Source: Entomomonas sp945283395
GTDB taxonomy: Bacteria; Pseudomonadota; Gammaproteobacteria; Pseudomonadales; Pseudomonadaceae
Reading direction: 5' to 3'
NCBI GenBank assembly: GCA_946480835.1
Contig: CAMLLC010000002.1
Span: forward strand, 1 to 64,000
DNA length: 64,000 nucleotides
Part shown: in pieces, positions 8,672 to 17,302 of the stretch
Numbering within the stretch: the stretch's first letter is position 1
Layout of the letters: each line of letters begins with the position of its first letter
Notes under the pieces: model-generated
What the model was told of the DNA's origin: nothing
Seen by the model: only the letters and a program-made list of their open reading frames with translations
Database searches by the model: none
Made by a program: the position numbers and the translations under genes

Positions 8672-9208
8672 ATGAGTAATGAAAATCTAAAAATTTCATT
8701 ATCAGCAGTGATGGATAACGCAGAAAATGAACTTGAGTTACGTCGTATTTTAAATAATACAGATGATAATGTAATGGCAACGTGGTCTCGTTATCATATT
8801 GTGCGTGCTATTATAGGTAAGGATGTAATATACCCTAAATTAGATATAGCACTAGCAGTCAGGGAAGCTATCAGACAAGAAGAATTATCAAATATTTCAG
8901 CTAAAAATGCTGTTATAGCCAAACAAAAAGATAGACACTCAACCCTAGCTTCTACTATAGTTAAGTTAGCAGTAGCAGCTTCTATTTTAGCTGTCACTTT
9001 ATTATCAGCTTACTTCTTTAATAATGAGGGAGTGATGCCCTCCAACTTTGTAGAGCGCAAACATAAAACTGATGATTTAACCGTGGCAACTAATGATTGG
9101 ATTGAGCAAAGATTATCTAATTTTGTAGATCGTCATGAACAGAAGGGTATATTAACTATAGATGATTATGATCAAATAGTTAATTCTTCAAATACTATAA
9201 CTAATTAA
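8672..9208 (+). CDS. mucA: Anti-sigma factor MucA (RseA family)
   Basis: Inner-membrane anti-sigma factor that holds AlgU until cut by regulated proteolysis. The N-terminal cytoplasmic domain (about 1-90) contains the RseA-type SLSAVMDNAENELELRRIL. One transmembrane helix lies near residues 95-116 and a periplasmic tail of about 60 residues follows, where MucB should bind. Slightly shorter than Pseudomonas MucA (about 194 aa). The open frame is intact, unlike mucoid mucA mutants. AAGG precedes the ATG. Confidence 0.93.
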   Translation: MSNENLKISLSAVMDNAENELELRRILNNTDDNVMATWSRYHIVRAIIGKDVIYPKLDIALAVREAIRQEELSNISAKNAVIAKQKDRHSTLASTIVKLAVAASILAVTLLSAYFFNNEGVMPSNFVERKHKTDDLTVATNDWIEQRLSNFVDRHEQKGILTIDDYDQIVNSSNTITN

Positions 9209-9286
9209 AATTTAGTTTTAAGCTGATTAATATATAATCAACTTATTTTATATAATAGAAATGGAAGTAGAAAAGGGTAGTAATTA

Positions 9287-10270
9287 ATGAAATGTTTGAT
9301 CAGGGTAAAGTCATGCTTTTTTGCATGGTTGCTTAATATGATGTTGATCATAGCGGGATTAATTACTTTTACTGTGCAGGCTGAAGAGCAACAGGATGCT
9401 AAATTCTATTTGCAACATATTATCTCTGCTCGAGAAACTTTAAGTTTTACTGGTATTTTTAATTATAGTCGTCCTGATCATAAAATGGAGCGTTATGTTT
9501 ATCAACAGATTACTGATGATGGTAAAACAAAGGAATGGGTTAAATTAAGTAATTTAGATGAAGGATTTATATTAGTTGATAAAGAAGTTGTTTGTGTCAC
9601 AAAAGGTTATAAAAGTAAATTTAGGGCTAGTTCTATATTACAATCATTAACAAGAGAAAATATAGATAATTTATTGCAAGACTATGATATTAGTTTATCT
9701 GAGAAAGAGCTCCAAGTAGCTAATAGAAGTGCTCAAGAGTTAATTTTCAAAGCAAAGGATAATTATCGCTATACTTATAAATTAGCTTTTGATAAGTCAA
9801 CTTTTTTTCCCCTCCAATATATCTTTTTTGATAAAGATAATAAGTTATTAGAACAGGGGCATTTTAGTCAATTTAATCCTGTCTCTAATGATCAGGTAGT
9901 AGTAGAGCCATTTGCAACTAGTTGTTTGAAAATTAACAAGCAACAACCTAAGATTAATCAGACTAATTGGATAATAACTTGGAAGCCTTTAGGATTTAAT
10001 TTAGAAAAGGTCATTGTAAGCCAACATAATGATGAACAACTAGTCTATAGTGATGGTTTAGTTTATTTTTCTGTTTTTATCGAACCACTATCAGATTCTC
10101 GTATGTCGAATCTTGAAAGGTATTTTGGCGCCACGGTGGTTATATCTAGACAAATTGATTTACCAGATAATAAAAAATATTTTGTTACGGTTGTGGGAGA
10201 AATACCTTTATCAACTGCTGAACGTATTGCGTTATCTTTACATCAACAAACTGATATCCATAATCTTTAG
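9287..10270 (+). CDS. mucB: Periplasmic sigma-factor regulator MucB/RseB
   Basis: Secreted protein (327 aa) that binds the periplasmic tail of MucA and shields it from the AlgW/DegS protease. N-terminal hydrophobic signal ends near VQAEE. The large LolA-like lipid-sensing domain includes FTGIFNYSRPDHKMERYVYQ and the smaller C-terminal domain begins near WKPLGF. It follows mucA by 78 bases. mucC, which normally follows mucB in Pseudomonas, is missing and mucD comes next. Confidence 0.92.
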   Translation: MKCLIRVKSCFFAWLLNMMLIIAGLITFTVQAEEQQDAKFYLQHIISARETLSFTGIFNYSRPDHKMERYVYQQITDDGKTKEWVKLSNLDEGFILVDKEVVCVTKGYKSKFRASSILQSLTRENIDNLLQDYDISLSEKELQVANRSAQELIFKAKDNYRYTYKLAFDKSTFFPLQYIFFDKDNKLLEQGHFSQFNPVSNDQVVVEPFATSCLKINKQQPKINQTNWIITWKPLGFNLEKVIVSQHNDEQLVYSDGLVYFSVFIEPLSDSRMSNLERYFGATVVISRQIDLPDNKKYFVTVVGEIPLSTAERIALSLHQQTDIHNL

Positions 10271-10379
10271 CTATTAATAATACAGGGTAAAGAATAAAGA
10301 CTGTGTTGTTTTATTTGAATGCTTTTAGTGCATATTAAAATTCATCTTTAACTTTTTATAGAAAGTAACTGGAGTAATT

Positions 10380-11783
10380 ATGAGTAAAATAAAAAGTTGT
10401 TTTTTTATTTTATTATTATTTCTTTATTTAGGACAGATTACAATTTCACAGGCAACTGCTCTACCGGATTTTACTAAATTGGTGGAACAATCAGCACCTT
10501 CTGTAGTGAATATAAGCACCTCTAAAAAAATAGCTAGTTATTATGATTTATCACCTGATTTAAATGATATTCCTCCTATGTATAGAGATTTTTTTCAGGG
10601 ACAAGTACCTAATTCTCCAGAATCACAATATAGTCAGTCTTTAGGGTCTGGTTTTATTATTTCATCTGATGGCTATATTTTGACTAATAATCATGTGGTG
10701 CAAGGGGCTGATGAAATCAGAGTTAAATTATCTGATCGTAGAGAATTTACTGCTAAATTAATAGGTGCTGATAATAGAACGGATATAGCCTTATTGAAGG
10801 TAGAAGCTAATAATTTACCTCAAGTTAAAATTGGTAAGATAAATACTTTAAAAGTAGGGGAATGGGTAATGGCCATAGGTTCTCCTTTTGGCTTTGATCA
10901 TTCAGTAACAGCAGGTATTGTCAGTGCTAAAGGGCGAAGTTTAGGAGCAGAAAGTAATTATGTTCCTTTTATTCAAACAGATGTTGCTATCAATCCTGGT
11001 AACTCAGGAGGCCCTTTATTTAATTTAGAAGGAGAAGTTATAGGTATTAACTCACAAATTCTGACTCGCTCTGGTGGCTTTATGGGATTATCGTTTGCCA
11101 TACCTATCGATGTAGCCATGTCTGTAGCTGAACAAATTAAAGCTACAGGAAAAGTACAAAGAGCTTGGTTAGGAATTATGATTCAGGAGGTAAGTAAAGA
11201 TCTTGCGGAATCTTTTGGACTAGAAAAACCTGAGGGTGCTTTAATAGCTCGAATCTTGAAAAATAGTCCTGCAGCCGATAGTGGTTTACAGGTAGGAGAC
11301 ATTGTCTTAACAGTTAATGGACAAATGATCCAACATTCTGCCGATTTACCTCATATAGTAGGTATGCTTAAACCGGGTAGTGAAATTAATATGCAACTAA
11401 TTAGGGCTGGAAAAGAACAGAATATTGTTGTTAAGACAGGTGTATTACCAAATGATAATAACAATATAGCCAGCCTACTAGCTACATCAAAGAAGGTGCA
11501 AGCTAATATACTGGGTATTATTATTGGTAATTTAACAGCTAATCAGAAAAAAATTTTAGGTGTTAATCAAGGAGTTGTAATTGAAAATGTGCCTAAAGAA
11601 AGTTTAGGTTATCAATTAGGTTTAGCAACTAATGATGTTATAACGCACCTAAATAATCAGCCTGTTTTGTCAGTTAGCAATTTTGAAAAAACTATTAATA
11701 AATTATCTAAAGGAAAAATGCTAGCCATGGGCATTATAAGAGATAATCATGCCTCTTTTATAACGTTTCGAATAATTCCTTAA
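10380..11783 (+). CDS. mucD: Periplasmic serine protease MucD (DegP/Do family)
   Basis: HtrA-family periplasmic protease and chaperone that removes misfolded envelope proteins and dampens AlgU activation. Signal peptide (about 1-27), trypsin-like domain with catalytic triad His105 (NNHVV), Asp135 (TDIALL) and Ser209 (GNSGG), then two PDZ domains (about 255-345 and 370-467). The 467-residue length fits MucD. Last gene of the algU-mucA-mucB-mucD operon, though 109 bases separate it from mucB, room for its own promoter. Confidence 0.94.
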   Translation: MSKIKSCFFILLLFLYLGQITISQATALPDFTKLVEQSAPSVVNISTSKKIASYYDLSPDLNDIPPMYRDFFQGQVPNSPESQYSQSLGSGFIISSDGYILTNNHVVQGADEIRVKLSDRREFTAKLIGADNRTDIALLKVEANNLPQVKIGKINTLKVGEWVMAIGSPFGFDHSVTAGIVSAKGRSLGAESNYVPFIQTDVAINPGNSGGPLFNLEGEVIGINSQILTRSGGFMGLSFAIPIDVAMSVAEQIKATGKVQRAWLGIMIQEVSKDLAESFGLEKPEGALIARILKNSPAADSGLQVGDIVLTVNGQMIQHSADLPHIVGMLKPGSEINMQLIRAGKEQNIVVKTGVLPNDNNNIASLLATSKKVQANILGIIIGNLTANQKKILGVNQGVVIENVPKESLGYQLGLATNDVITHLNNQPVLSVSNFEKTINKLSKGKMLAMGIIRDNHASFITFRIIP

Positions 11784-11869
11784 ATAGTTAAAAGAAGTTA
11801 TTAGCAGGTAGTGTATCAGTAAGATATAAGGTACACTTATAAGTTATTTATTACTTGAGTATTAGATCT

Positions 11870-13669
11870 GTGAGCGACTTAACACATATACGTAATTTTT
11901 CAATAATAGCCCATATTGATCACGGTAAATCTACCCTTGCTGATCGTTTTATCCAAATTTGTGGTGGCTTAGCTGATAGGGAAATGGAAGAACAAGTTCT
12001 CGATTCAATGGATTTAGAGAGAGAAAGGGGAATTACTATTAAGGCTCATAGTGTCACTCTTTACTATGAGGCAAAAGATGGTCAAAGATATCAGCTCAAT
12101 TTTATTGATACGCCAGGACATGTTGATTTTACTTATGAGGTGAGTCGTTCTTTAGCTGCCTGTGAGGGAGCCTTACTAGTGGTGGATGCAGCGCAAGGGG
12201 TAGAAGCCCAGTCAGTAGCCAATTGTTATACTGCTATTGAACAAGGACTAGAGGTAATGCCTGTCTTAAATAAAATAGATTTACCTCAAGCTGATCCTGA
12301 TAAAGTTAAAGAGGAAATAGAACACATCATAGGCATTGATGCTACTGACGCAGTAGTTTGTAGTGCTAAAAGTGGTTTAGGGGTAGAAGATGTATTGGAA
12401 CGTCTTATCGAGATTGTTCCTCCACCTCAAGGAGAAATAGATGATGCTTTACAAGCACTTATTATTGACTCTTGGTTTGATAACTATTTAGGTGTTGTCT
12501 CATTAGTTAGAGTAAAAAATGGCTCTATTAAGAAAGGAGATAAGATTTTAGTTAAGTCAACAGGTAAAACTCACTTAGTAGATAGTGTTGGTGTATTTAT
12601 GCCCAAATATACTATAACGGAATCTCTAAAAGCTGGAGAAGTAGGTTTTATCATTGCAGGTATTAAAGATATACATGGTGCTCCTGTGGGAGATACACTA
12701 ACTCATGCTAATACGCCTGAAGTTGCTGTATTGCCTGGATTTAGGAAAGTTAAACCACAAGTTTATGCTGGTTTATTTCCAGTAAGTTCCGATGATTTTG
12801 AAGATTTTCGTGAAGCTCTACAAAAATTAACTTTAAATGATGCAGCTTTACAATATGAACCAGAAAGCTCAGATGCTTTAGGATTTGGTTTTCGTGTTGG
12901 CTTCTTAGGTATGCTTCATATGGAGATCATCCAAGAAAGGTTAGAAAGAGAATATGATTTAGATTTAATCACCACAGCGCCAACCGTAGTATTTGAGGTT
13001 GTATTAAAAAATGGACAAACTATTTATGTAGATAATCCATCAAAGTTACCTGATCCTAGTGCTGTTGAAGAAATGAGAGAACCTATAGTACAAGCAAATA
13101 TTTTAGTACCGCAAGATTATTTAGGTAATGTGATTAATCTCTGTATAGAAAAAAGAGGGATCCAGAAAGATATGCAGTTTTTAGGTAGTCAAGTGCAGGT
13201 GAGCTATGATTTGCCTATGAACGAAGTAGTGCTAGATTTTTTTGATCATTTAAAATCAGTCAGTCGTGGTTATGCTTCACTGGATTATAGTTTTGATCGT
13301 TTTCAAGCTGCCAACTTAGTTAAGCTAGATGTACTTATTAATGGTGACAAAGTAGATGCATTAGCGCTCATAGTACATAGAGACAGAGCAGCAAATAAAG
13401 GGCGTGCTTTAACAGAAAAAATGAAAGAGTTAATACCTAGGCAGATGTTTGATGTGGCTATTCAGGCCGCATTAGGTGGGCAAATTATTGCTAGAACTAC
13501 TGTTAAAGCATTGAGAAAAAATGTGCTAGCTAAATGTTATGGTGGCGATGCAACACGTAAACGTAAGTTGCTAGAAAAACAGAAAGCGGGTAAAAAGCGT
13601 ATGAAACAATTGGGAAGTGTTGAAATTCCACAAGAAGCTTTTTTAGCAGTACTTAAGGTAGATGGTTAA
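11870..13669 (+). CDS. lepA: Elongation factor 4 (LepA)
   Basis: Ribosome-associated GTPase (599 aa, the usual length) that acts during translation and initiation. G-domain motifs: AHIDHGKST, RGITIKA, DTPGHVDF, NKIDLP. The C-terminal LepA-specific domain carries GGDATRKRKLLEKQK. The GTG at 11870 (VSDLTHIRNF) is chosen over TTG 11855 because relatives start at MSDLSHIRNF and TGAG lies about ten bases upstream. Leads the lepA-lepB-DUF4845-rnc-era group. Confidence 0.97.
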   Translation: MSDLTHIRNFSIIAHIDHGKSTLADRFIQICGGLADREMEEQVLDSMDLERERGITIKAHSVTLYYEAKDGQRYQLNFIDTPGHVDFTYEVSRSLAACEGALLVVDAAQGVEAQSVANCYTAIEQGLEVMPVLNKIDLPQADPDKVKEEIEHIIGIDATDAVVCSAKSGLGVEDVLERLIEIVPPPQGEIDDALQALIIDSWFDNYLGVVSLVRVKNGSIKKGDKILVKSTGKTHLVDSVGVFMPKYTITESLKAGEVGFIIAGIKDIHGAPVGDTLTHANTPEVAVLPGFRKVKPQVYAGLFPVSSDDFEDFREALQKLTLNDAALQYEPESSDALGFGFRVGFLGMLHMEIIQERLEREYDLDLITTAPTVVFEVVLKNGQTIYVDNPSKLPDPSAVEEMREPIVQANILVPQDYLGNVINLCIEKRGIQKDMQFLGSQVQVSYDLPMNEVVLDFFDHLKSVSRGYASLDYSFDRFQAANLVKLDVLINGDKVDALALIVHRDRAANKGRALTEKMKELIPRQMFDVAIQAALGGQIIARTTVKALRKNVLAKCYGGDATRKRKLLEKQKAGKKRMKQLGSVEIPQEAFLAVLKVDG

Positions 13670-13679
13670 AGGGAACATT

Positions 13680-14876
13680 ATGAATTTATTTATTATATTT
13701 GCAGTGTTATCGGTAGCTTCTATTGCTATTATGGGGTTAGATAAGTTGGTGTTAGCTACTGTTAGAGCCGATCAAGCTAATGATAAGCCTCCATTTTATA
13801 TTGCTGTGGCCTATGCTTGGGGGCCACTTGTTATCATGGTGTTTGTGGTACTATTGTTAGTTCGCTATTTTAATTTTACCTTAATCCTAACACTGGCTAC
13901 TTTAATTTCCTTACTAGTGGTTATCATCAATAGAATCTTCTTTGTGCCTAAACGCAGGGCAGCAGTTAAAGCTTACCAAGAAGCTACTACTGATCCAGAT
14001 GAAGAGTTAGTTAAATCTCTTCAGCAAGGGCCGGCTATTATAGAGTTTACGAGATCTCTTTTTCCAGTATTATTGATAGTATTTATCTTACGTTCTTTTA
14101 TTGTTGAGCCTTTTCAAATTCCGTCTGGATCGATGAAACCTACATTGGGGGTTGGCGATTTTATTTTAGTTAACAAGTTTGCTTATGGTATAAAACTACC
14201 CGTGATTAATAAAACTATCATTCCTATAGGCCAACCACAACGCGGCGATGTAATGGTTTTTCATTACCCACCTAATCCAAATATTGACTTTATTAAAAGG
14301 GTTGTAGCTATACCTGGTGATAAAATTCAATATACTGACGATAAACAACTACTAATAAACGGCCAGCCTTTAGAGACTTCTTTTGTTAAACAGGTTCACG
14401 AACAAGAAAATTATGAAGTTTATAATTCTATCCTACAAACCATAGTAACTGCAAAGGAAGACGTAGCTTATAAGCTCTATCAAGAAAATTTATTGGGTAT
14501 TAAACATAGTATTTATCAGCGAGCAGATAAACAATATATTCCCTATAAAGCTAACTCTGAGTGGATAGTTCCCGAGGGTTATTATTTTATGATGGGTGAT
14601 AATAGGGATAATTCTAAAGATAGCCGATTTTGGATAGAAGATTTATTAAAACAACAGTTATTAGCAACAGCGGATCTTAATAAGCCTGTTCCCCAAGAAC
14701 AGATCATCTTGGCCTGCTCGCAATCGCCCCAATGTCATAAAATTCTAAATGATGATAGAATGTATATGGTTCCAGCAAAGAATATAGTTGGTAAAGCATT
14801 CATGGTGTGGATGCATTGGCCTGATCCTAAATTAAAAAATGTTCCTTCTTTTACTGATGATAGATTGATTCGTTAG
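13680..14876 (+). CDS. lepB: Signal peptidase I (LepB)
   Basis: Inner-membrane enzyme that removes Sec and Tat signal peptides on the periplasmic side. Two or three N-terminal transmembrane segments lie in the first 75 residues, with another near 125-142. The catalytic pair is Ser151 in PSGSMKP and Lys206 in DFIKRVVAIPGD. The GDNRDNSKDSRFW motif is present. The protein is long (398 aa) because of inserts between about 225 and 300 and around 345, larger than in E. coli. ATG 13680 follows AAAGGGA. An upstream start inside lepA is possible but poorer. Confidence 0.95.
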   Translation: MNLFIIFAVLSVASIAIMGLDKLVLATVRADQANDKPPFYIAVAYAWGPLVIMVFVVLLLVRYFNFTLILTLATLISLLVVIINRIFFVPKRRAAVKAYQEATTDPDEELVKSLQQGPAIIEFTRSLFPVLLIVFILRSFIVEPFQIPSGSMKPTLGVGDFILVNKFAYGIKLPVINKTIIPIGQPQRGDVMVFHYPPNPNIDFIKRVVAIPGDKIQYTDDKQLLINGQPLETSFVKQVHEQENYEVYNSILQTIVTAKEDVAYKLYQENLLGIKHSIYQRADKQYIPYKANSEWIVPEGYYFMMGDNRDNSKDSRFWIEDLLKQQLLATADLNKPVPQEQIILACSQSPQCHKILNDDRMYMVPAKNIVGKAFMVWMHWPDPKLKNVPSFTDDRLIR

Positions 14877-14898
14877 TTTTATTGTAAGAGGCTAAGTT

Positions 14899-15282
14899 AT
14901 GTCTGAGGGCAAATATTCAGCAATTACGCTTTTAAAAAATTTCTTATTAATCCTATTTTTAATAGTTATTTTTGTATTAGCTAGACCTAGCTTCTATGCT
15001 GTTTATGGTGCAATTGATCATAATGTAGTTATAAGTTTAGTTGAAAATGTAGTGAAAGAAGGAGAAAAAGATAAGCTTTATGGTGTCGATCAAATCTATA
15101 GTTATTTACAAAAAGGATTAAACGATAAAAATGTGAAATTGAATGCAAAAGAAATTATTAAAGCAGAAAATGCCGGTAATTATTTGAATTTAATAGTAGA
15201 TTACCGCGTTGATAATAAGATTTTTGGTAATTTTAATCTTTCTAATGTTTATCATCAAAGCTATAAAGCTAACTTGAAGTAA
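14899..15282 (+). CDS. DUF4845 domain protein
   Basis: 127-residue protein with one N-terminal membrane helix (about residues 9-35) and a small soluble periplasmic domain, DUF4845. In Pseudomonas and related genera this gene always lies between lepB and rnc, as here (3 bases before rnc). Function unknown. Topology suggests a membrane-anchored periplasmic protein. Confidence 0.85.
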   Translation: MSEGKYSAITLLKNFLLILFLIVIFVLARPSFYAVYGAIDHNVVISLVENVVKEGEKDKLYGVDQIYSYLQKGLNDKNVKLNAKEIIKAENAGNYLNLIVDYRVDNKIFGNFNLSNVYHQSYKANLK

Positions 15283-15285
15283 TTA

Positions 15286-15975
15286 ATGACCAGTCATAAA
15301 ACTCTTAATCCCTTAGCTAGAAAATTAGGCCATGACTTTGCTAATTGTGAGTTAATGCTTCTAGCTCTTACTCACCGCAGTTTTTCAGGAAAAAATAATG
15401 AACGATTAGAATTTTTAGGGGATGCTATTCTGAATTTTGTAGTAGGGGAAGCATTATTTAAGCGATTTCCTCAAGCTAGAGAAGGACAATTATCAAGATT
15501 AAGAGCAAAATTAGTCAGAGAGGAAACTTTAGCAGCGTTGGCTCGCTACTTTGAAATAGGTGATTATTTAAGATTGGGTTCTGGTGAATTAAAAAGTGGT
15601 GGTTTTCGTCGTGATTCTATCTTAGCTGATGCTATGGAAGCTCTTATTGGGGCAATTTATTTAGACGCTGGTATGGATCAAGCGAGAGATAGAATTTTAG
15701 TTTGGTTAGACGAGGAGTTTAAAACACTTACTTTAGTTGATACTAACAAAGATGCTAAAACCCGGTTGCAAGAATTTTTACAATCTAGAAGTTCAGATTT
15801 ACCACAGTATGAGGTGACTAATATAGAAGGTGAACCCCATCAGCGGACTTTTTATGTGGAATGTTATGTTACCCTATTAAATGCAAAAACCCGAGGTAAA
15901 GGTAGTAGTAGACGCCTAGCTGAACAGCAAGCGGCAGATAGAGCTATTGAACTATTGGAGAGTAAAAAATTATGA
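15286..15975 (+). CDS. rnc: Ribonuclease III
   Basis: Double-strand-specific endoribonuclease (229 aa) that matures rRNA and processes mRNAs. In type II CRISPR systems it also cuts the tracrRNA-crRNA duplex, relevant to the locus at 23.7-28.4 kb. The signature ERLEFLGDAILNFVV and the second catalytic segment DAMEALIGAIYLDAG are intact. The C-terminal dsRNA-binding domain (about 155-225) ends with RGKGSSRRLAEQQAA. It overlaps era by four bases. Confidence 0.97.
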   Translation: MTSHKTLNPLARKLGHDFANCELMLLALTHRSFSGKNNERLEFLGDAILNFVVGEALFKRFPQAREGQLSRLRAKLVREETLAALARYFEIGDYLRLGSGELKSGGFRRDSILADAMEALIGAIYLDAGMDQARDRILVWLDEEFKTLTLVDTNKDAKTRLQEFLQSRSSDLPQYEVTNIEGEPHQRTFYVECYVTLLNAKTRGKGSSRRLAEQQAADRAIELLESKKL

Positions 15976-16871
15976 CAGCTGATGTAGTGTCCCGCTGTGG
16001 TTATGTAGCTATTGTAGGTCGTCCTAATGTAGGTAAATCGACACTACTTAATCATATTTTAGGGCAAAAATTGGCTATTACTTCCCGTAAGCCACAAACT
16101 ACAAGACATAATATGTTGGGTATTAAGACTATAGATAATATTCAAGCTGTTTATATCGATACCCCTGGCCTGCATAATGATCATGAAAAAGCACTTAACA
16201 GATACATGAATAAAGCAGCTACCAATGCACTGAAGGATGTAGATGTTATAGTCTTTGTGGTGGATAGGAATAAATGGACCGAGGAAGATCAATTAGTATT
16301 AGATAAGCTTCAATACTTGCATTCACCTATTATTGTTGCAGTTAATAAAATAGATAGATTGGAAGATAAAAAAACATTATTGCCTCATTTACAATGGCTA
16401 AATGGTCAATTACCAGAGGTGCAAGTAGTACCTATTTCTTCTTTACATTCACAAAATTTAGCAACTTTAGAAAGTCTAATTAATAATTTTTTGCCAGAAA
16501 ATGAACATTTTTATCCAGAAGATCAATTAACAGATCGTTCCAGCCGTTTCCTTGCAGCTGAAATAATAAGGGAAAAAATTACCCGTCAATTGGGCGCAGA
16601 ATTGCCTTATCAGTCTAATGTAGAAGTTGAGCAGTTTAAGCAAGAGGGAGCAGTATTACATATCCATGCATTGATTTTAGTAGAGCGTGAGGGACAAAAG
16701 AAAATTCTCATTGGTGATAAAGGTGAACGTATTAAACGTATCGGTCAAGAAGCTAGGGAAGATATGGAGGTATTATTTGATAATAAAGTTATGTTAAATA
16801 TATGGGTTAAAGTAAAAAGAGGATGGTCAGATGATGAAAGAGCTTTACGTTCTCTTGGTTATACTGACTAA
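15972..16871 (+). CDS. era: GTPase Era
   Basis: Essential GTPase for 30S subunit maturation that binds the 3' end of 16S rRNA. Motifs: GRPNVGKST (G1), DTPGLH (G3), NKIDRL (G4), then a KH domain with ILIGDKGERIKRIGQEAR. Length 299 aa is normal. Translationally coupled to rnc by ATGA overlap. In Pseudomonas recO and pdxJ follow; here 430 bases without a gene come instead. Confidence 0.97.
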   Translation: MTADVVSRCGYVAIVGRPNVGKSTLLNHILGQKLAITSRKPQTTRHNMLGIKTIDNIQAVYIDTPGLHNDHEKALNRYMNKAATNALKDVDVIVFVVDRNKWTEEDQLVLDKLQYLHSPIIVAVNKIDRLEDKKTLLPHLQWLNGQLPEVQVVPISSLHSQNLATLESLINNFLPENEHFYPEDQLTDRSSRFLAAEIIREKITRQLGAELPYQSNVEVEQFKQEGAVLHIHALILVEREGQKKILIGDKGERIKRIGQEAREDMEVLFDNKVMLNIWVKVKRGWSDDERALRSLGYTD

Positions 16872-17302
16872 TTCAAAGCGAATCAATATTTAATGGTATG
16901 CTTTAGGGCATTAATTTAATATAACATGTTATTCATAGCTTCTCTCTAAGACACGCTTTGTTAAAAGATAATGAAGGTTTTGTTACTCAATAAAAGCACT
17001 TATTGCTAGGTGAGAGTAGACATAGTAATATAATTTTAACTGGTAAACTTAAATTTTCTTTAAAGTTAGCTAAATAGCCAAAGCTGTTCGAAATATTAGC
17101 GTTTAAATAATTTCATTATCAGAATTAGCATAATCCAAGTTATCATACTTAGTATTTTAAGCAGAAAGAAGCTAATATAGCTACTTTTTACTGGCTAATA
17201 AACTATACTAGTTGGTTTAGGTGGATTGCCAAAATGAGAGATGTTTACAGTTAGATACTTGATTTGAATATTAATATTTATAGCTCTTTAATTAAAATAT
17301 GT
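16872..17302. other. Gene-free spacer between era and dsbD
   Basis: About 430 AT-rich bases with stops in every frame. This is where recO would be expected in Pseudomonas. I see no recognisable recO remnant, RNA gene or strong terminator. Confidence 0.6.
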
